Notes: generated from the sequence alone by a model not told the origin. A stretch of 64,000 bases of DNA from Piscinibacter sp. XHJ-5 (GCF_029855045.1 NZ_CP123228.1:5084001-5148000), one strand, 5' to 3'. Shown: positions 1-10,656, numbered from the stretch's first letter. Numbers and translations: made by a program.

Positions 1-67
1 GCAGCTCCGCGTCGAAGGAGTAGCCGAGGTCGGCGGCGGCCTGGGTCAATCGGGCGTCGGCATCCAT
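1..67 (-). CDS. N-terminal end of an unidentified protein (partial)
   Basis: An ATG at 67 on the minus strand opens a frame of 22 codons that runs off the left edge of the window. The peptide begins MDADARLTQAAADLGYSFDA. It is too short to assign a family, and only the absence of stops and the normal codon pattern support it. It lies just downstream, on the same strand, of the broken ornithine cyclodeaminase remnant, so both could once have belonged to one transcription unit. The function is not recognised. Confidence 0.4.
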   Translation of the reverse strand, partial: MDADARLTQAAADLGYSFDAEL

Positions 68-165
68 GGGTCGGTCCTCGTCGTCAGGAAGGAGGGGCTC
101 AGCCGCGGAGCCTGCGCTGCGGATGGCTGTGCGTGTTGTCGAGTGTGCAACGTTCCATGGCTGGC

Positions 166-374
166 TCACCACGGCATTGCACCGCCGATGCCGGCCTCGA
201 GGGCCCGGCGGTACGCGAGGTTCGCCGCGACCATGTCTCCCATCGCGAGGCCCATCGCCTTGTAGACCGTAACCCATCTTCGCCGGCGTCATCCTCGCTG
301 AGGGTGAGCAGGGTCCGGCGCCCCTTGCGGATCTCGAAGGCCGCCAGCGCGGTCCACGTGTGAATCGTGTTCAT
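166..374 (-). pseudogene. Ornithine cyclodeaminase/mu-crystallin family, C-terminal remnant with frameshift
   Basis: Two minus-strand frames join to give the typical C-terminus of the ornithine cyclodeaminase/mu-crystallin/EutC family. The upstream part (374 to about 273) contains GRRTLLTLSEDD. After a shift of frame the downstream part reads VTVYKAMGLAMGDMVAANLA and ends AGIGGAMPW with a TGA at 166-168. The V-T-V-Y-K-x-x-G-L-A-x-x-D segment followed by LAYRRALE is the family's conserved final helix region. The roughly 240-residue N-terminal part, with the NAD-binding fold, is missing, so this is a truncated and frameshifted remnant rather than a working gene. It could instead be an assembly artefact only if sequence upstream had been lost, which the unrelated neighbour argues against. 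Confidence 0.6.
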
Positions 375-479
375 GATGCGTCAGGCGTCGTGGGTGGACA
401 TGCGGTCATGTTCGTCGTCGCCCGGGCATTCCTCAAATGCGTTGTTCGCTCTTCACTTGAGCGGTGCTCATCCGAAGAT

Positions 480-629
480 GAACTGACTGTCGACGATGCC
501 GCGCACACGCTCACGGTCAGCGTGGCGCCGTACTTCTCGGCGCGCTGGTTGACGCTTAGGCTGGGTCGCTGGTGGGCGCGGCATCCGAACAGCGACCTGC
601 AGCTGCGTCATGCCCCTCCAGCCTCATCC
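480..629 (+). pseudogene. LysR-family (GcvA-type) regulator remnant
   Basis: The plus-strand frame carries HTLTVSVAPYFSARWLTLRL followed by GRWWARHPNSDLQLRH. This is the start of the substrate-binding domain of GcvA-type LysR regulators (pattern LTVSV.PSFA.RWL.PRL..F...HP..DLR). There is no helix-turn-helix domain upstream in frame and the fragment loses similarity after about 629, so only about 50 residues remain. It lies between a cyclodeaminase remnant and an unrelated membrane protein gene. The rest of 375-847 shows no gene that I can support. Confidence 0.5.
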
Positions 630-847
630 GGCGTTGCGCGCCTCCCGACCCTGCGCAGCGGACGAAAGCCATCGATTGCCGACCTTCTGACCTTCTGGCA
701 AGCGGGAAGATGAGAACTGCTTCTCGCATTGATGGGAAGAAGCTTGGCGAACGCGAACTGGAGAACCCCTGCCACCTACACTTCGTGGCCTGTGGCGCAG
801 CACGACAAGCTGCTGCGAGTTTCCGCCCTCGCAACAAGGAAGAAGAC

Positions 848-1489
848 ATGATCGTGTGGGGTAAGAAGAGCAAGATGGCCCTTCTCGGGTCAGAAGGCAG
901 CAAGCCCTGCCCCGTCTGCGAAAAGGAACGGCCCTTCAACCTGATGCTGCAGTACACCGTCCACCACATCTGGTACGTCTTCAAGTGGGTGAGCGGCAAG
1001 CAGTACGGGACGGCGTGCGAGGTGTGCCAGCGTGGCGACAAGCTGGACGCCAAGGCGGTGGAGTCGAAGCTCCAGAAATCGCCCATTCCCTTCGGTGACC
1101 GGTGGGGCTGGGCATTCCTCGCCGGATTGATCGCCATCGCAGCCGTGTTCGGCGCGTTGGACGATTCGAGCCGGAGCACGAGTCGCGAGACCTATCTGGC
1201 CGCCCCCAGGGCGGGCGACCGCTACATCGTGAACCTGGCGAGCCTGTTGCAGGCGCCTCAGTCCAAGTACATGTACGGCGTGTTGCGCGTGCGCGCGGTC
1301 CATCCCGATTCGGTCGAGTTCGATGCGCCAACGTTCTTCTACAGCAGCGCGTCGGGTCCCAGCAAGGACATGCGCGCCGGGAAGCTGGACGAGCCGGGCT
1401 ACTTCTCCGAGAAGCCGATCGTTCTTTCCCGCGACCAGATCGCACGCATCCACCAGGAGCATGCCATCCACTCGATCGATCGCTTCTGA
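848..1489 (+). CDS. Zinc-ribbon membrane protein of unknown function
   Basis: A 213-residue protein. The start at 848 is chosen because it is preceded by an AAGGAAGAA ribosome-binding site; the frame stays open upstream to 572 without a better site. Residues 20-60 carry two CxxC pairs (CPVC near 21 and CEVC near 57), as in a treble-clef or zinc-ribbon. They are separated by an aromatic stretch (VHHIWYVFKW). One hydrophobic helix (WGWAFLAGLIAIAAVFGAL) follows at about 89-107. The C-terminal 100 residues are soluble, with a motif-free region ending IHSIDRF. Zinc-ribbon plus single-helix proteins of this kind are common hypotheticals in proteobacteria. No function is assigned. Confidence 0.7.
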   Translation: MIVWGKKSKMALLGSEGSKPCPVCEKERPFNLMLQYTVHHIWYVFKWVSGKQYGTACEVCQRGDKLDAKAVESKLQKSPIPFGDRWGWAFLAGLIAIAAVFGALDDSSRSTSRETYLAAPRAGDRYIVNLASLLQAPQSKYMYGVLRVRAVHPDSVEFDAPTFFYSSASGPSKDMRAGKLDEPGYFSEKPIVLSRDQIARIHQEHAIHSIDRF

Positions 1490-1570
1490 ACTCGCTGCTG
1501 CAGGCGGGACAACGCACGCATGGACTTATGGCGGTTGGTGGTGGCCCAACCGTACTTGAGGGGGGTGAGC

Positions 1571-2311
1571 ATGCTGATCAAGGCTTTGACCGCTCTGGCC
1601 ACGGCAGCCATCGTTCCGGCGCAGGCGGCCCCGTCGGGACAAACGGCGATGGATCTTCACGTTGCAGCCGCATCCGATGATGCGCCCCGGGTGGCGACGC
1701 TCGTCAAGCACGGTGTGCCTGTCGATGCGATCGTCCACGAGGGCGTGACACCCCTGATGACGGCGGCCAGCAACAATGCGGCAGTCTCAGCCCGGAAACT
1801 CGTCGAGTTGAAGGCGGACGTGAACCGAAGAACCGCTGCCGGCTGGACTGCATTGCTCTACGCGGCCGAGACCGGCAGCGTCTCAGCGCTCGACGTGCTG
1901 CTCGACGCAAAGGCAGACGTGCATGCAGTGCTTGCCGGAGGTGAGAGCGCCCTCGTGCAGTCCTGCTTCAGGAGGCACCCGCGCGCAGCCCATCGACTCA
2001 TCGATACTGACATCGACGTGGACCGTTCGTCGGCTATCGGTCTGACGGCCTTGCTGGTCTGCGCAGACGCCGGCTTCGAGGACGTGGTTCGCCGTTTGAT
2101 CGAGAAGAAGGCCAACGTCAATGCCGCCAACCAGTACGGTGAGACGGCCCTCATGCGCGCCGCCCTTCGCGGGCACCTGGGCGTCGTGAAGCAGTTGGTC
2201 GCTGCAGGCGCAGACAAGGACGCGCGCGACCGACAAGGCAGGACTGCCCAGGACTGGGCACGAGCCAATGGCCATGTGGAGGTGAGCCGTGTGCTGAGCG
2301 GACGGCTGTAG
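1571..2311 (+). CDS. Ankyrin-repeat protein, exported
   Basis: A 246-residue protein starting at 1571, preceded by GGGGGTGAGC. The N-terminus (MLIKALTALATAAIVPAQA) is a cleavable signal peptide with an AQA/A cleavage site, so the protein is probably periplasmic. The rest is built of about six ankyrin repeats with the usual G-x-TPLM/TALL-x-AA and LL/V-x-x-x-A-D/N-V-N signature (for example GVTPLMTAA, GWTALLYAAE, GETALMRAALRGH). Such proteins bind other proteins; near-identical architectures occur as catalase-associated AnkB-like proteins, but no catalase is nearby. It stands alone between an unknown membrane protein and the convergent TRAP operon. Confidence 0.85.
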   Translation: MLIKALTALATAAIVPAQAAPSGQTAMDLHVAAASDDAPRVATLVKHGVPVDAIVHEGVTPLMTAASNNAAVSARKLVELKADVNRRTAAGWTALLYAAETGSVSALDVLLDAKADVHAVLAGGESALVQSCFRRHPRAAHRLIDTDIDVDRSSAIGLTALLVCADAGFEDVVRRLIEKKANVNAANQYGETALMRAALRGHLGVVKQLVAAGADKDARDRQGRTAQDWARANGHVEVSRVLSGRL

Positions 2312-2331
2312 TCCAGCCATCCGATCGCGGA

Positions 2332-2346
2332 GATCACGGCGTGATC
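2332..2346. repeat. Short inverted repeat between convergent genes
   Basis: Perfect 7-base arms GATCACG and CGTGATC separated by one G, 20 bases after the ankyrin gene stop and upstream of the convergent dctM end. There is no T-tract, so it is a weak candidate for a bidirectional terminator or a protein-binding site. The remaining bases up to 2481 show nothing else. Confidence 0.25.
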
Positions 2347-2481
2347 GCCTTGCTGTTCGAGCCGCAAGCAGACCTTGCCAAGCGTCTGCTCCTGGCGGGG
2401 TCCCGCCGACGAGTTGTCCTTGTCGACGGTCGGCTCAGCGCCGCATCGCTGACGTATGCAGGGAGCCGCTGCGCCCCGCGG

Positions 2482-3771
2482 CTACCTGAACATCGAAGGC
2501 AGCCACAGCGAGAACGCGGGCACGTAGGTGACGAGCAGCAGGCAGGCGGTCAGGGCGCCGTAGAACGGCAGGATGGAGCGCATCACCTGCCCCACCGACA
2601 CCCCGCCGATCGCGCACCCGACGAACTGCGTGACGCCGACCGGCGGCGTGTTCAGGCCCAGCGCGCAGTTGATCAGCATGACGATGCCGAACTGCACCGG
2701 GTCCATGCCGAATTGCGCGGCGATGGGCAGGAAGATCGGCGTGCAGATCAGGATGGTGGCCGCCATGTCGAGGAAGGTACCCAGGATGAACAGCAGCACG
2801 TTGATCATCAGGAAGATCACCCAGGGCTGGTCGGACACCGAAGTCATCAACGCGCCGGTCTTCTGCGGCACCTCATACATCGCCATGAAGTAGCCGAAGG
2901 CCGACGAGATGCCGATCAGCAGCAGCACGACGCCGGTGGTCTTGCAGGCCTTCGCGCAGGCCTTGAGGAAGTCGTGCCAGCTGAGCGAGCGGTAGACCAG
3001 CGCCGTCACCAGCATCGCCCACAGCACCGCGGTGGCCGCCGACTCGGTGGCGGTGAAGATGCCCGAGAGGATGCCGCCCAGGATGATGAACACGATCAGC
3101 AGCCCCGGCAGCGCGCCCAGCAGCGCGAGCAGCACCTCGCGCCAGCCGGGAAAGGCGCCGCGCGTCGGGTAGCCGCGCTTGACGGCGACGTAGTAGGCCG
3201 CCGCCAGGTTGCACACCGTCAGCAGCAGCGCCGGGATCAGGCCCGCGAGGATGAGGCTCAGCACGCTCACCGAGGCGATGCCGGTGGTGGCGAGCGCGAA
3301 GATGATGAGGTTGTGCGAGGTCGGCATCAGCGCCCCGACCAGCGCCGCATGCGTCGTCACGTTGACGGCGTAGTCGGCGTCGTAGCCCTCCTTCTTCATC
3401 AACGGGATCATCACCGAACCCATCGCCGACACGTCGGCCAGCGGCGAGCCGGCAACGCCGCCGAACAGCGTGCAGCCGATCACGTTGCTCATGCCCAGTC
3501 CGCCGCGCACATGGCCGACCAGGCTGTTGGCCAAGCGCACGATGCGGTCGGCGATGCCGCCGTACAGCATCAGCTCGCCGGCGAAGACGAAGAACGGGAT
3601 CGCGAGGAAGGAGAACACCTGCATCCCGCCGACCATCTTCTGGAAGACGATGGCCACCGGCAGGCCGGCGTAGAGCACGGTGACGATCGACGCGAGGCCG
3701 ATCGAGAAGGCCACCGGCACGCCGACGACCAGCAGGATGGTGAAGCTGACAGAGAGGACGAGGAGTTCCAT
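2482..3771 (-). CDS. dctM: TRAP transporter large permease (DctM subunit)
   Basis: A 429-residue protein, the normal length for DctM, with 11-13 hydrophobic helices. It carries DctM landmarks such as MVGGMQVFSFLAIPFFVFAG, GGVAGSPLADVSAMGSVMIP and the C-terminal NCALGLNTPPVGVTQFVG. It forms the sodium-dependent transport channel of a tripartite ATP-independent periplasmic transporter in the inner membrane and works with DctQ (3812-4405) and DctP (4402-5364). It is the last gene of the minus-strand udh-dctP-dctQ-dctM operon, 40 bases after dctQ. The substrate is inferred from udh to be a hexuronate. Confidence 0.95.
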   Translation of the reverse strand: MELLVLSVSFTILLVVGVPVAFSIGLASIVTVLYAGLPVAIVFQKMVGGMQVFSFLAIPFFVFAGELMLYGGIADRIVRLANSLVGHVRGGLGMSNVIGCTLFGGVAGSPLADVSAMGSVMIPLMKKEGYDADYAVNVTTHAALVGALMPTSHNLIIFALATTGIASVSVLSLILAGLIPALLLTVCNLAAAYYVAVKRGYPTRGAFPGWREVLLALLGALPGLLIVFIILGGILSGIFTATESAATAVLWAMLVTALVYRSLSWHDFLKACAKACKTTGVVLLLIGISSAFGYFMAMYEVPQKTGALMTSVSDQPWVIFLMINVLLFILGTFLDMAATILICTPIFLPIAAQFGMDPVQFGIVMLINCALGLNTPPVGVTQFVGCAIGGVSVGQVMRSILPFYGALTACLLLVTYVPAFSLWLPSMFR

Positions 3772-3811
3772 CGGGCGTGCGGCGCGTCGCGGTGATGCAG
3801 GGACGGTCGGG

Positions 3812-4405
3812 TCAGTGCCAGGCCGGCACGACTTCCTCGTCGCGCAGCAGCGCGACGATGTGTTCGATCGAGAAGAGCACGATCAGCACGCCGGCGATGA
3901 CCAGCGCGAGATAGTCGACCCCGACCGGAATGCCGAGCATCGGCTTGATGTCGCTCCACTTCATCGCGGTCCACATCCAGCCGGACCAGGCCATGATGGC
4001 GCCGAACAGGCCCACCAGCGCATGGATCAGCACCTCGATCTTCAGGCGCAGCGATTCGGGCAGCAGCGACACCAGCGACTCCAGCCCGATGTGGCCGGCA
4101 TCGCGCACGCCGACGGCGACGCCGAGCGCCGTGACGTACAGCACCAGCTGCAGCGCCAGGCCCTCGGCCCAGGTCGGGGTGTCGTTGAACAGGTAACGCC
4201 CGACGACCTGGTACTGCACGCAGAGGATGACGCCGAGCAGCATCACGATCCCCAGCCACAGGCTCGCCGCCGACAACGCGCGGCACAGCCGCGAGTAGGC
4301 GTGCCGCGACGGCGGCCGCCGGGCGTCGGGCTCCAGCGTTGGCGCGACGGGCGCGGCGGCGGCGGCCGCGGCCGCCGCGCCGGCGATGACGGGGCGCTCG
4401 TTCAC
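3812..4405 (-). CDS. dctQ: TRAP transporter small permease (DctQ subunit)
   Basis: A 197-residue protein with four membrane helices ([34 protein letters not shown]; a third near [27 protein letters not shown]) and the DctQ signature [19 protein letters not shown]. The start is a GTG at 4405 that overlaps the dctP stop as GTGA, so translation is probably coupled. The N-terminus has an unusual run of nine alanines before the first helix. It is an inner-membrane partner of DctM. Family membership is clear; the substrate is inferred from the neighbouring uronate dehydrogenase. Confidence 0.92.
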   Translation of the reverse strand: MNERPVIAGAAAAAAAAAPVAPTLEPDARRPPSRHAYSRLCRALSAASLWLGIVMLLGVILCVQYQVVGRYLFNDTPTWAEGLALQLVLYVTALGVAVGVRDAGHIGLESLVSLLPESLRLKIEVLIHALVGLFGAIMAWSGWMWTAMKWSDIKPMLGIPVGVDYLALVIAGVLIVLFSIEHIVALLRDEEVVPAWH

Positions 4406-5364
4406 TTGCTCTCTTGCGCGGCTTTCACCAGCCGCTGCAGGTCGGGCGTGGTGATGAATTTCGCGTAGACCGGCGCCATCGCGGCCTTGAACGAGGCCTT
4501 GTCGACGTCGGTCACGATCTGCGAGCCGGCCTTGACGACGATGTCGAGCGCCTTCGCCTCCTGCTCGTCCCAGCGCTTGCGCTGGAAGGTGACCGACTCC
4601 TTCGCCGCGGCGCGGAACATGTCCTGGTCGGCCTTCGGCAGCTTGTCGAACACGACCTTGGACATGACCAGCACCTCGGGCGCCATCGAGTGTTCGGTCC
4701 GCGAATAGACCTTCACCGCCTCGTAGTGCTTGAAGCCTTCGTACGACGGAATGTTGTTCTCGGCGGCGTCGATGACGCCGGTCTTCAGCGCCGTGTAGAC
4801 CTCGCCAGTGGGCATCGGCGTGGCGTTGGCGCCCATCGCGCCGACCAGCGAGACCCACAGGTCCGACTGCTGCACGCGGATCTTCAGTCCCTTCGCGTCG
4901 GCCAGCGTGCGAACCGCCTTCTTCGCGTAGATCGAGCGGGCGCCGCTGTCGTAGAACGCGAGGCCCACCAGCCCCTCGTGCTCGCAACCCTTGAGGATCT
5001 CCTCGCCGACCGCGCCGTCGAGCGTCTTGCGCATGTGGGCGATCGAGTCGAACAGGAACGGCAGCGTCGGCACCAGGCTCTTCGGGCAGATCGAGTTGAG
5101 CGAGCTGATGTTGACGCGGTTCATCTCGAGCGCGCCGATCTTGACCTGGTCGAGCGTCTCCTTCTCGCTGCCGAGCGCGCCCTTGTTGAAGACCTTGATC
5201 TTGTACTTGCCGTTGCTGCGCTTGTCGAGCAGCTCGCTCATGTGCCTGACGGCGGCGACGGTGGGGTACTCGTCGCTGTTGTGGACGTCGGCCGAGCGCA
5301 TCTCCACGCCGTGGGCGGCGAAGGCGGCGGCGAGCAGGACGGAAAGAAGGACGGGCTGGCGCAT
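4402..5364 (-). CDS. dctP: TRAP transporter substrate-binding protein (DctP family)
   Basis: A 320-residue periplasmic binding protein. The start at 5364 gives a clean signal peptide ([19 protein letters not shown]). DctP landmarks include [34 protein letters not shown], the substrate-carboxylate arginine region [20 protein letters not shown], and [19 protein letters not shown]. Related DctP proteins from Polaromonas and other Burkholderiales encoded beside udh bind D-glucuronate and D-galacturonate, which is the basis for the inferred substrate. It lies between udh and dctQ on the same strand and overlaps dctQ by four bases. Confidence 0.93.
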   Translation of the reverse strand: MRQPVLLSVLLAAAFAAHGVEMRSADVHNSDEYPTVAAVRHMSELLDKRSNGKYKIKVFNKGALGSEKETLDQVKIGALEMNRVNISSLNSICPKSLVPTLPFLFDSIAHMRKTLDGAVGEEILKGCEHEGLVGLAFYDSGARSIYAKKAVRTLADAKGLKIRVQQSDLWVSLVGAMGANATPMPTGEVYTALKTGVIDAAENNIPSYEGFKHYEAVKVYSRTEHSMAPEVLVMSKVVFDKLPKADQDMFRAAAKESVTFQRKRWDEQEAKALDIVVKAGSQIVTDVDKASFKAAMAPVYAKFITTPDLQRLVKAAQESK

Positions 5365-5419
5365 GGTGGCTTGTCTCCTGGATCGATGGACGGATGAGGG
5401 CGAGGAACGTGGCGGGCGG

Positions 5420-6262
5420 TCAGCCGTCGCCTTGCTCGAAAGGTCCCTTGGTAACGAACCCACCGCCCTGATAGACGACAGCGGGATCCCGCAGGTCGAG
5501 CCGGGGTTGGGCGGTTTCCGTGTCGGCGCGGAAGGGCTCGGAGCTGTCCTGCGGCACGTAGCCCAGGTGGCGGGCGCTGGTGTTGTCCCACCAGACCGTG
5601 CGGTTTGCGGACATGCCGAAGACGATGCTGTGGCCGACGACCGGCGCGGTCAGGCACGCGAGGACGAGGCGCTCCAGGTCGTCGAAGCTCAGCCAGGTGG
5701 CCAGCATGCGGCGGTCCTTCGGCACCGGGAACGACGAGCCGATGCGCAGGCAGGCCGTCTCGATGCCGTAGCGGTCGAAGTAGAAGCGCGACAGGTTCTC
5801 CCCGAAGGCCTTGCTGATGCCGTAGTAGCCGTCGGGGCGGACGGGGTCCTGCGGCGTGATGACCTCGTCCTGCCGATAGAAGCCGGTCACGTGATTGGAA
5901 CTCGCGAAGACGATGCGCCGGACGCCATGGCGGCGCGCCGCCTCGTACAGGTGGTATACGCCGACGATGTTCGCCTGCAGGATCGGCTCGAACGGCCCTT
6001 CGACCGACACGCCGCCGAGGTGCACCACCGCATCGACGCCGTCGAGCAAGGCATCGACCGCCGCACCGTCCTCCAGTGCCGCGGGCCGCAGTTCCTCGCC
6101 CTCGCTCGCCGCGCCGAGGTCTGCCACGTCGGACAGCCGCAGCGTGTCGCACCAGGCCTTGAGTCGAGGCCGCAGCACGCGTCCGAGCCCGCCGGCCGCA
6201 CCGGTCAGCAGCAGGCGCCCGAAGCGCAGTCCGGTGAAGGGATCGTGGAGATCGAGAGCCAT
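5420..6262 (-). CDS. udh: Uronate dehydrogenase, NAD-dependent
   Basis: About 280 residues of the short-chain NAD-dependent epimerase/dehydrogenase class. The N-terminal Rossmann motif [11 protein letters not shown], the [16 protein letters not shown] segment, the active-site Y-x-x-x-K ([10 protein letters not shown]) and SSNHVTGFY match uronate dehydrogenases. These oxidise D-galacturonate or D-glucuronate to the aldarolactone in the cytoplasm, the first step of oxidative hexuronate breakdown. The ATG at 6262 is preferred because it puts the Rossmann motif at the usual distance; a GTG at 6289 would add nine residues. It is the first gene of the operon with dctPQM, consistent with uptake and oxidation of a uronic acid. 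Later pathway genes are not in the window. Confidence 0.85.
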   Translation of the reverse strand: MALDLHDPFTGLRFGRLLLTGAAGGLGRVLRPRLKAWCDTLRLSDVADLGAASEGEELRPAALEDGAAVDALLDGVDAVVHLGGVSVEGPFEPILQANIVGVYHLYEAARRHGVRRIVFASSNHVTGFYRQDEVITPQDPVRPDGYYGISKAFGENLSRFYFDRYGIETACLRIGSSFPVPKDRRMLATWLSFDDLERLVLACLTAPVVGHSIVFGMSANRTVWWDNTSARHLGYVPQDSSEPFRADTETAQPRLDLRDPAVVYQGGGFVTKGPFEQGDG

Positions 6263-6325
6263 CGTGAGTCGGGGGGTTGCGACGTTCACCGATTTGCCAG
6301 CACGCGTCGGTGATGTACGTCATCT

Positions 6326-6338
6326 GTTGTCGTACAAC
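6326..6338. promoter_or_regulatory. Candidate GntR/FadR-type operator upstream of udh
   Basis: Perfect inverted repeat GTTGT-CGT-ACAAC, fitting the TTGTnnnACAA consensus of FCD-type GntR regulators. It lies 64 bases upstream of the udh start on the minus strand. A half-matching copy (GTTGTATGATGAC) occurs near 6631. FCD-GntR repressors commonly control hexuronate genes, but none is encoded next to this operon. Confidence 0.5.
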
Positions 6339-6734
6339 TGAGCCGCAATACTCTACCACCGACCCCCGACTGTCAAGCCGGTAGGCAGCTAGGGAAAACG
6401 CGAGTCACATGCAGGTTCCGCGTTCCACCACCCCTCCGCGACGGCCGTCGCAACCTGGCGCTCGGGGGGTCGAAGGGATGACCTCGCGCATCCGCGACGG
6501 CCACATGCGCGCCGGAGACCCCTTGCGGCGCACGCACGAATAGGCGGGCCGGAACAGGGTGGGCGGGGGCCGGGCGAGCTCCTTGGTGCATTGGAAAGCA
6601 GAGGCCGCCGCGCCTTGATCTGCGCCTTAGTTGTATGATGACTGACGTCTGGAACACCGGACGTCTCTCTGGGAGTTCCGGTACTCGGGGAGCCACTCGA
6701 TGGCAAACCTGTCTCTTCGCTCGTCAGAAGCCTC
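6339..6734. other. Intergenic stretch without a supported gene
   Basis: About 395 bases between the udh promoter region and the 3' end of the aldehyde dehydrogenase gene. No frame in it has the residue pattern of a real protein. It holds the partial operator-like sequence near 6631 and, on the plus strand, an ATG at 6701 reading MANLSLRSSEAS that runs at once into the antisense of the aldehyde dehydrogenase. That could be the cut-off start of a lost gene, perhaps the missing regulator, but the evidence is thin. Confidence 0.4.
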
Positions 6735-8126
6735 TCAGGTCAGCGTTCCCACGAACATCTTCTCGACCTGCATGTCGCGGAACGTGTACGGGATGCCTCC
6801 GACCCCGAGCCCGGACTCGCGCAGCCCCGCGAACGGCATCCAGTCGACACGGAAGGCGGTGTGATCGTTGACCATCACCGCCGAGGCGTCGAGCCTTTCA
6901 TAGGCGCGCATCGCGGTCGCAAGGTCGCGCGTGAACACGGCGGCCTGGAATGCAACCGGCAAGGCATTCGCGCGCGCGATGGCTTCGTCGAGCTCGTCGT
7001 AGGCATAGACGCAGACCACCGGGCCGAAGACCTCTTGCGTCGAGACCTTGCAGTCGGCCGGCGGCTCGAGCAGCACGGTGGGCTCGTAGCAGGAAGCGGA
7101 GATCGCCTTGCCGCCGCACAGCCGCGAGGCCCCGCCGTCGATCGCCTCTCGCACCCACGCGTCGACGCGCTCGACCTCCTGCGTGCGAATGAGCGGCCCG
7201 ACATCCGTCGCGGGCAAGGTCGGGTCGCCGACCTTCAGGCGTCGTGCCTGCTCGGCAAGGCGCGCGCTGAGCGCCTGGACGACCGAGCGGTGGGCGAAGA
7301 CGCGCTGCACCGACACGCAGACCTGGCCCGCGTGATAGAAGCCGCCCTTGACGAGCTTGGCCACGGCTGAATCGAGGTCGGCATCGGCCGCGACGATGGC
7401 CGGCGCCGCACCTCCGTGTTCGAGCGCGCAACGCGCTCCCGGTGCCAGCTTGGAGCGCAGCATCCAGCCCACCCGGGCACTGCCGATGAAGCTGAAGAAG
7501 CCGACCCGCCGGTCGGTCACCAGCTGCGTGGCCACGGTGTCGTCCGTCACGAGCGCCACGCACCAACCGGGCGGCAGACCCGCTTCGCGCAGGATGTCGA
7601 CCAGCCGCAGGCACGACAGCGGCGTGTCGCCGGCCGGCTTGACGATGACCGGACAGCCCGCGGCGATGGCCGGCCCCGCCTGATGAACGATCAGGTTCAG
7701 CGGATGGTTGAACGCGCTTACCGCCACGACCACGCCGATGGGCTCGCGCTGCGTGAAGGCGACGCGCCGGGCGGACGCGGCATTGACATCCATCGGGATG
7801 ACATGCCCGGCTTCGCAGCGCAGCACCTCGGCGCAGTTGAGCATGCCGTCGATCGCCCGCGCCACCTCGACACGGGAGTCGACCAGCGGCTTGCCGCCCT
7901 CGCGGGCGGCTTGCAGCGCCAGCGTCTCGGCGCGATCCTCCATCAGCCGTGCGGCCTTGCGCAGGATCTCGATCCTGCGCGATGCGGGCAGCCAGCCATC
8001 GCGGTCGCGGAACAGCGCGTAGGCCGTTGCGATCGCCTGCTCTGCCTGCTCGCTGCCGGCCATGTCGATGGTGGAGATCAACGCGCCATCGAACGGCGCA
8101 CGGACTTCCTTCCGACGGTTCGTCAT
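6735..8126 (-). CDS. Aldehyde dehydrogenase family protein
   Basis: A 463-residue NAD(P)-dependent aldehyde dehydrogenase. Visible family features are the PIGVVVAVSAFNHPLNLIVH segment, the nucleotide-binding lysine in VIVKPAGDTP, the catalytic glutamate in ALEHGGAAPA, the catalytic cysteine in GQVCVSVQRV, and EVFGPVVCVY. It resembles the phosphonoacetaldehyde/glyceraldehyde-3-phosphate-like group more than betaine aldehyde dehydrogenases, but the substrate cannot be read from the sequence. It is the last gene of a seven-gene minus-strand operon (14900 to 6735), 18 bases after the ThDP enzyme. It may oxidise an aldehyde released by that enzyme; this is inference. Confidence 0.9.
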   Translation of the reverse strand: MTNRRKEVRAPFDGALISTIDMAGSEQAEQAIATAYALFRDRDGWLPASRRIEILRKAARLMEDRAETLALQAAREGGKPLVDSRVEVARAIDGMLNCAEVLRCEAGHVIPMDVNAASARRVAFTQREPIGVVVAVSAFNHPLNLIVHQAGPAIAAGCPVIVKPAGDTPLSCLRLVDILREAGLPPGWCVALVTDDTVATQLVTDRRVGFFSFIGSARVGWMLRSKLAPGARCALEHGGAAPAIVAADADLDSAVAKLVKGGFYHAGQVCVSVQRVFAHRSVVQALSARLAEQARRLKVGDPTLPATDVGPLIRTQEVERVDAWVREAIDGGASRLCGGKAISASCYEPTVLLEPPADCKVSTQEVFGPVVCVYAYDELDEAIARANALPVAFQAAVFTRDLATAMRAYERLDASAVMVNDHTAFRVDWMPFAGLRESGLGVGGIPYTFRDMQVEKMFVGTLT

Positions 8127-8144
8127 TGCGACCTCCTGCTTGCG

Positions 8145-9772
<1,628 letters not shown>

Positions 9773-9776
<4 letters not shown>

Positions 9777-10639
9777 TGAGTCTCTCCATCCTGGGCCGGC
9801 ACTGCACGCCGTGCCGGCCCGTCGTAGGTCCATGTGAGGCGGCGCGGCAGCGGTCCCTTGATGCGCCCGCCCTGCTCGGTCTGCTCCCATGCATGCGCCA
9901 GGATGCCGACCGAGCGCGACAGGCAGAACAGCCCGCGCGCCAGTGGCGCCGCGAAGCCCAGCTCGGCGTAGATCACTGCAGTCGCACCGTCGATGTTCAT
10001 CGGAATCGCCTTGCCCGTTTTCGCGGCAAGGTGACCTTCCACCCCGCGGCCGATGGCGGCAAAGCGCCCGCTGACCGCGCCCTGACGCGCCGCCTCGTCG
10101 ACCAGGGCGAGCAGCGGCGCGCTGCGCGGGTCGACCGGATGGAAGCGGTGCCCGAAGCCCGGGATGACCTTGCCGTGCGCCGCGACGAAGTCGTCGAGGC
10201 CGGCGCGCACCGCATCGGCCTCGGATCCGCCGGCGTCGATGCGGGCGGCGATGTCCTGGTACAGCTCGACCGCCTGCTCGCCGGCGCCGCCGTGCACGTC
10301 GCCCAGCACGTTGACGGCCGATGCCATCGCGCTGTTGAGCCCGACGCCGCACGTGGCCGCCATGCGCGCGATGGCGATGCTCGGGGCCTGCGGACCGTGG
10401 TCCACTGCCGCCATCAGGGCGGCCTCGAGGAGCGCGCCCTGCCCCTTCGACGGCAGCTCGCCGCGCGTCATCAGCCAGATCATCTGCGCGAGGCTGACGC
10501 GCCGGGCGATCAGGTCCTCGATGGGGTAGCCGCGGTAGCGAATGACGCCCGGCGTCATTTCGATGATCGAGGTGCGCCACCAGTCCTCGCTTTCGCGGCG
10601 GTCGGCGCCAGGGGTCGTTGCGTTGTCGCTGTCAGTCAT
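9773..10639 (-). CDS. Citrate synthase / citryl-CoA lyase-like protein
   Basis: A 288-residue protein of the citrate synthase superfamily, shorter than true citrate synthase (about 430) and similar in size to stand-alone citryl-CoA lyase-like proteins. It keeps PGVIRYRGYPIEDLIARR near the N-terminus, VHGGAGEQA (the first active-site histidine region), GKVIPGFGHRFHPVDPRS (second histidine) and the C-terminal region LSRSVGILAHAWEQ. Because it sits between a CoA-transferase and a ThDP enzyme, cleavage of a hydroxy-dicarboxyl-CoA to acetyl-CoA and a 2-oxo acid is plausible, but synthesis cannot be excluded. It is coupled by ATGA overlap to the ThDP enzyme gene. Confidence 0.8.
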
Positions 10640-10656
10640 GGGTGTCTCCAATGGGG

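Noticed and set aside
2341-3795. Long plus-strand open frame rich in Arg, His, Asp and Gln
   Set aside because: It is antisense to dctM. The composition (HRRHADQQ-type runs) is the usual artefact of reading the opposite strand of a high-G+C gene.
4318-4390. Run of GCG/GCC triplets as a possible repeat element
   Set aside because: It encodes the poly-alanine N-terminus of DctQ and is not repeated elsewhere in the window.
6701-6871. Short plus-strand frame starting MANLSLRSSEAS as the start of a regulator gene
   Set aside because: It enters the antisense of the aldehyde dehydrogenase after about 12 codons, so there is too little to support a gene; noted only in the intergenic entry.
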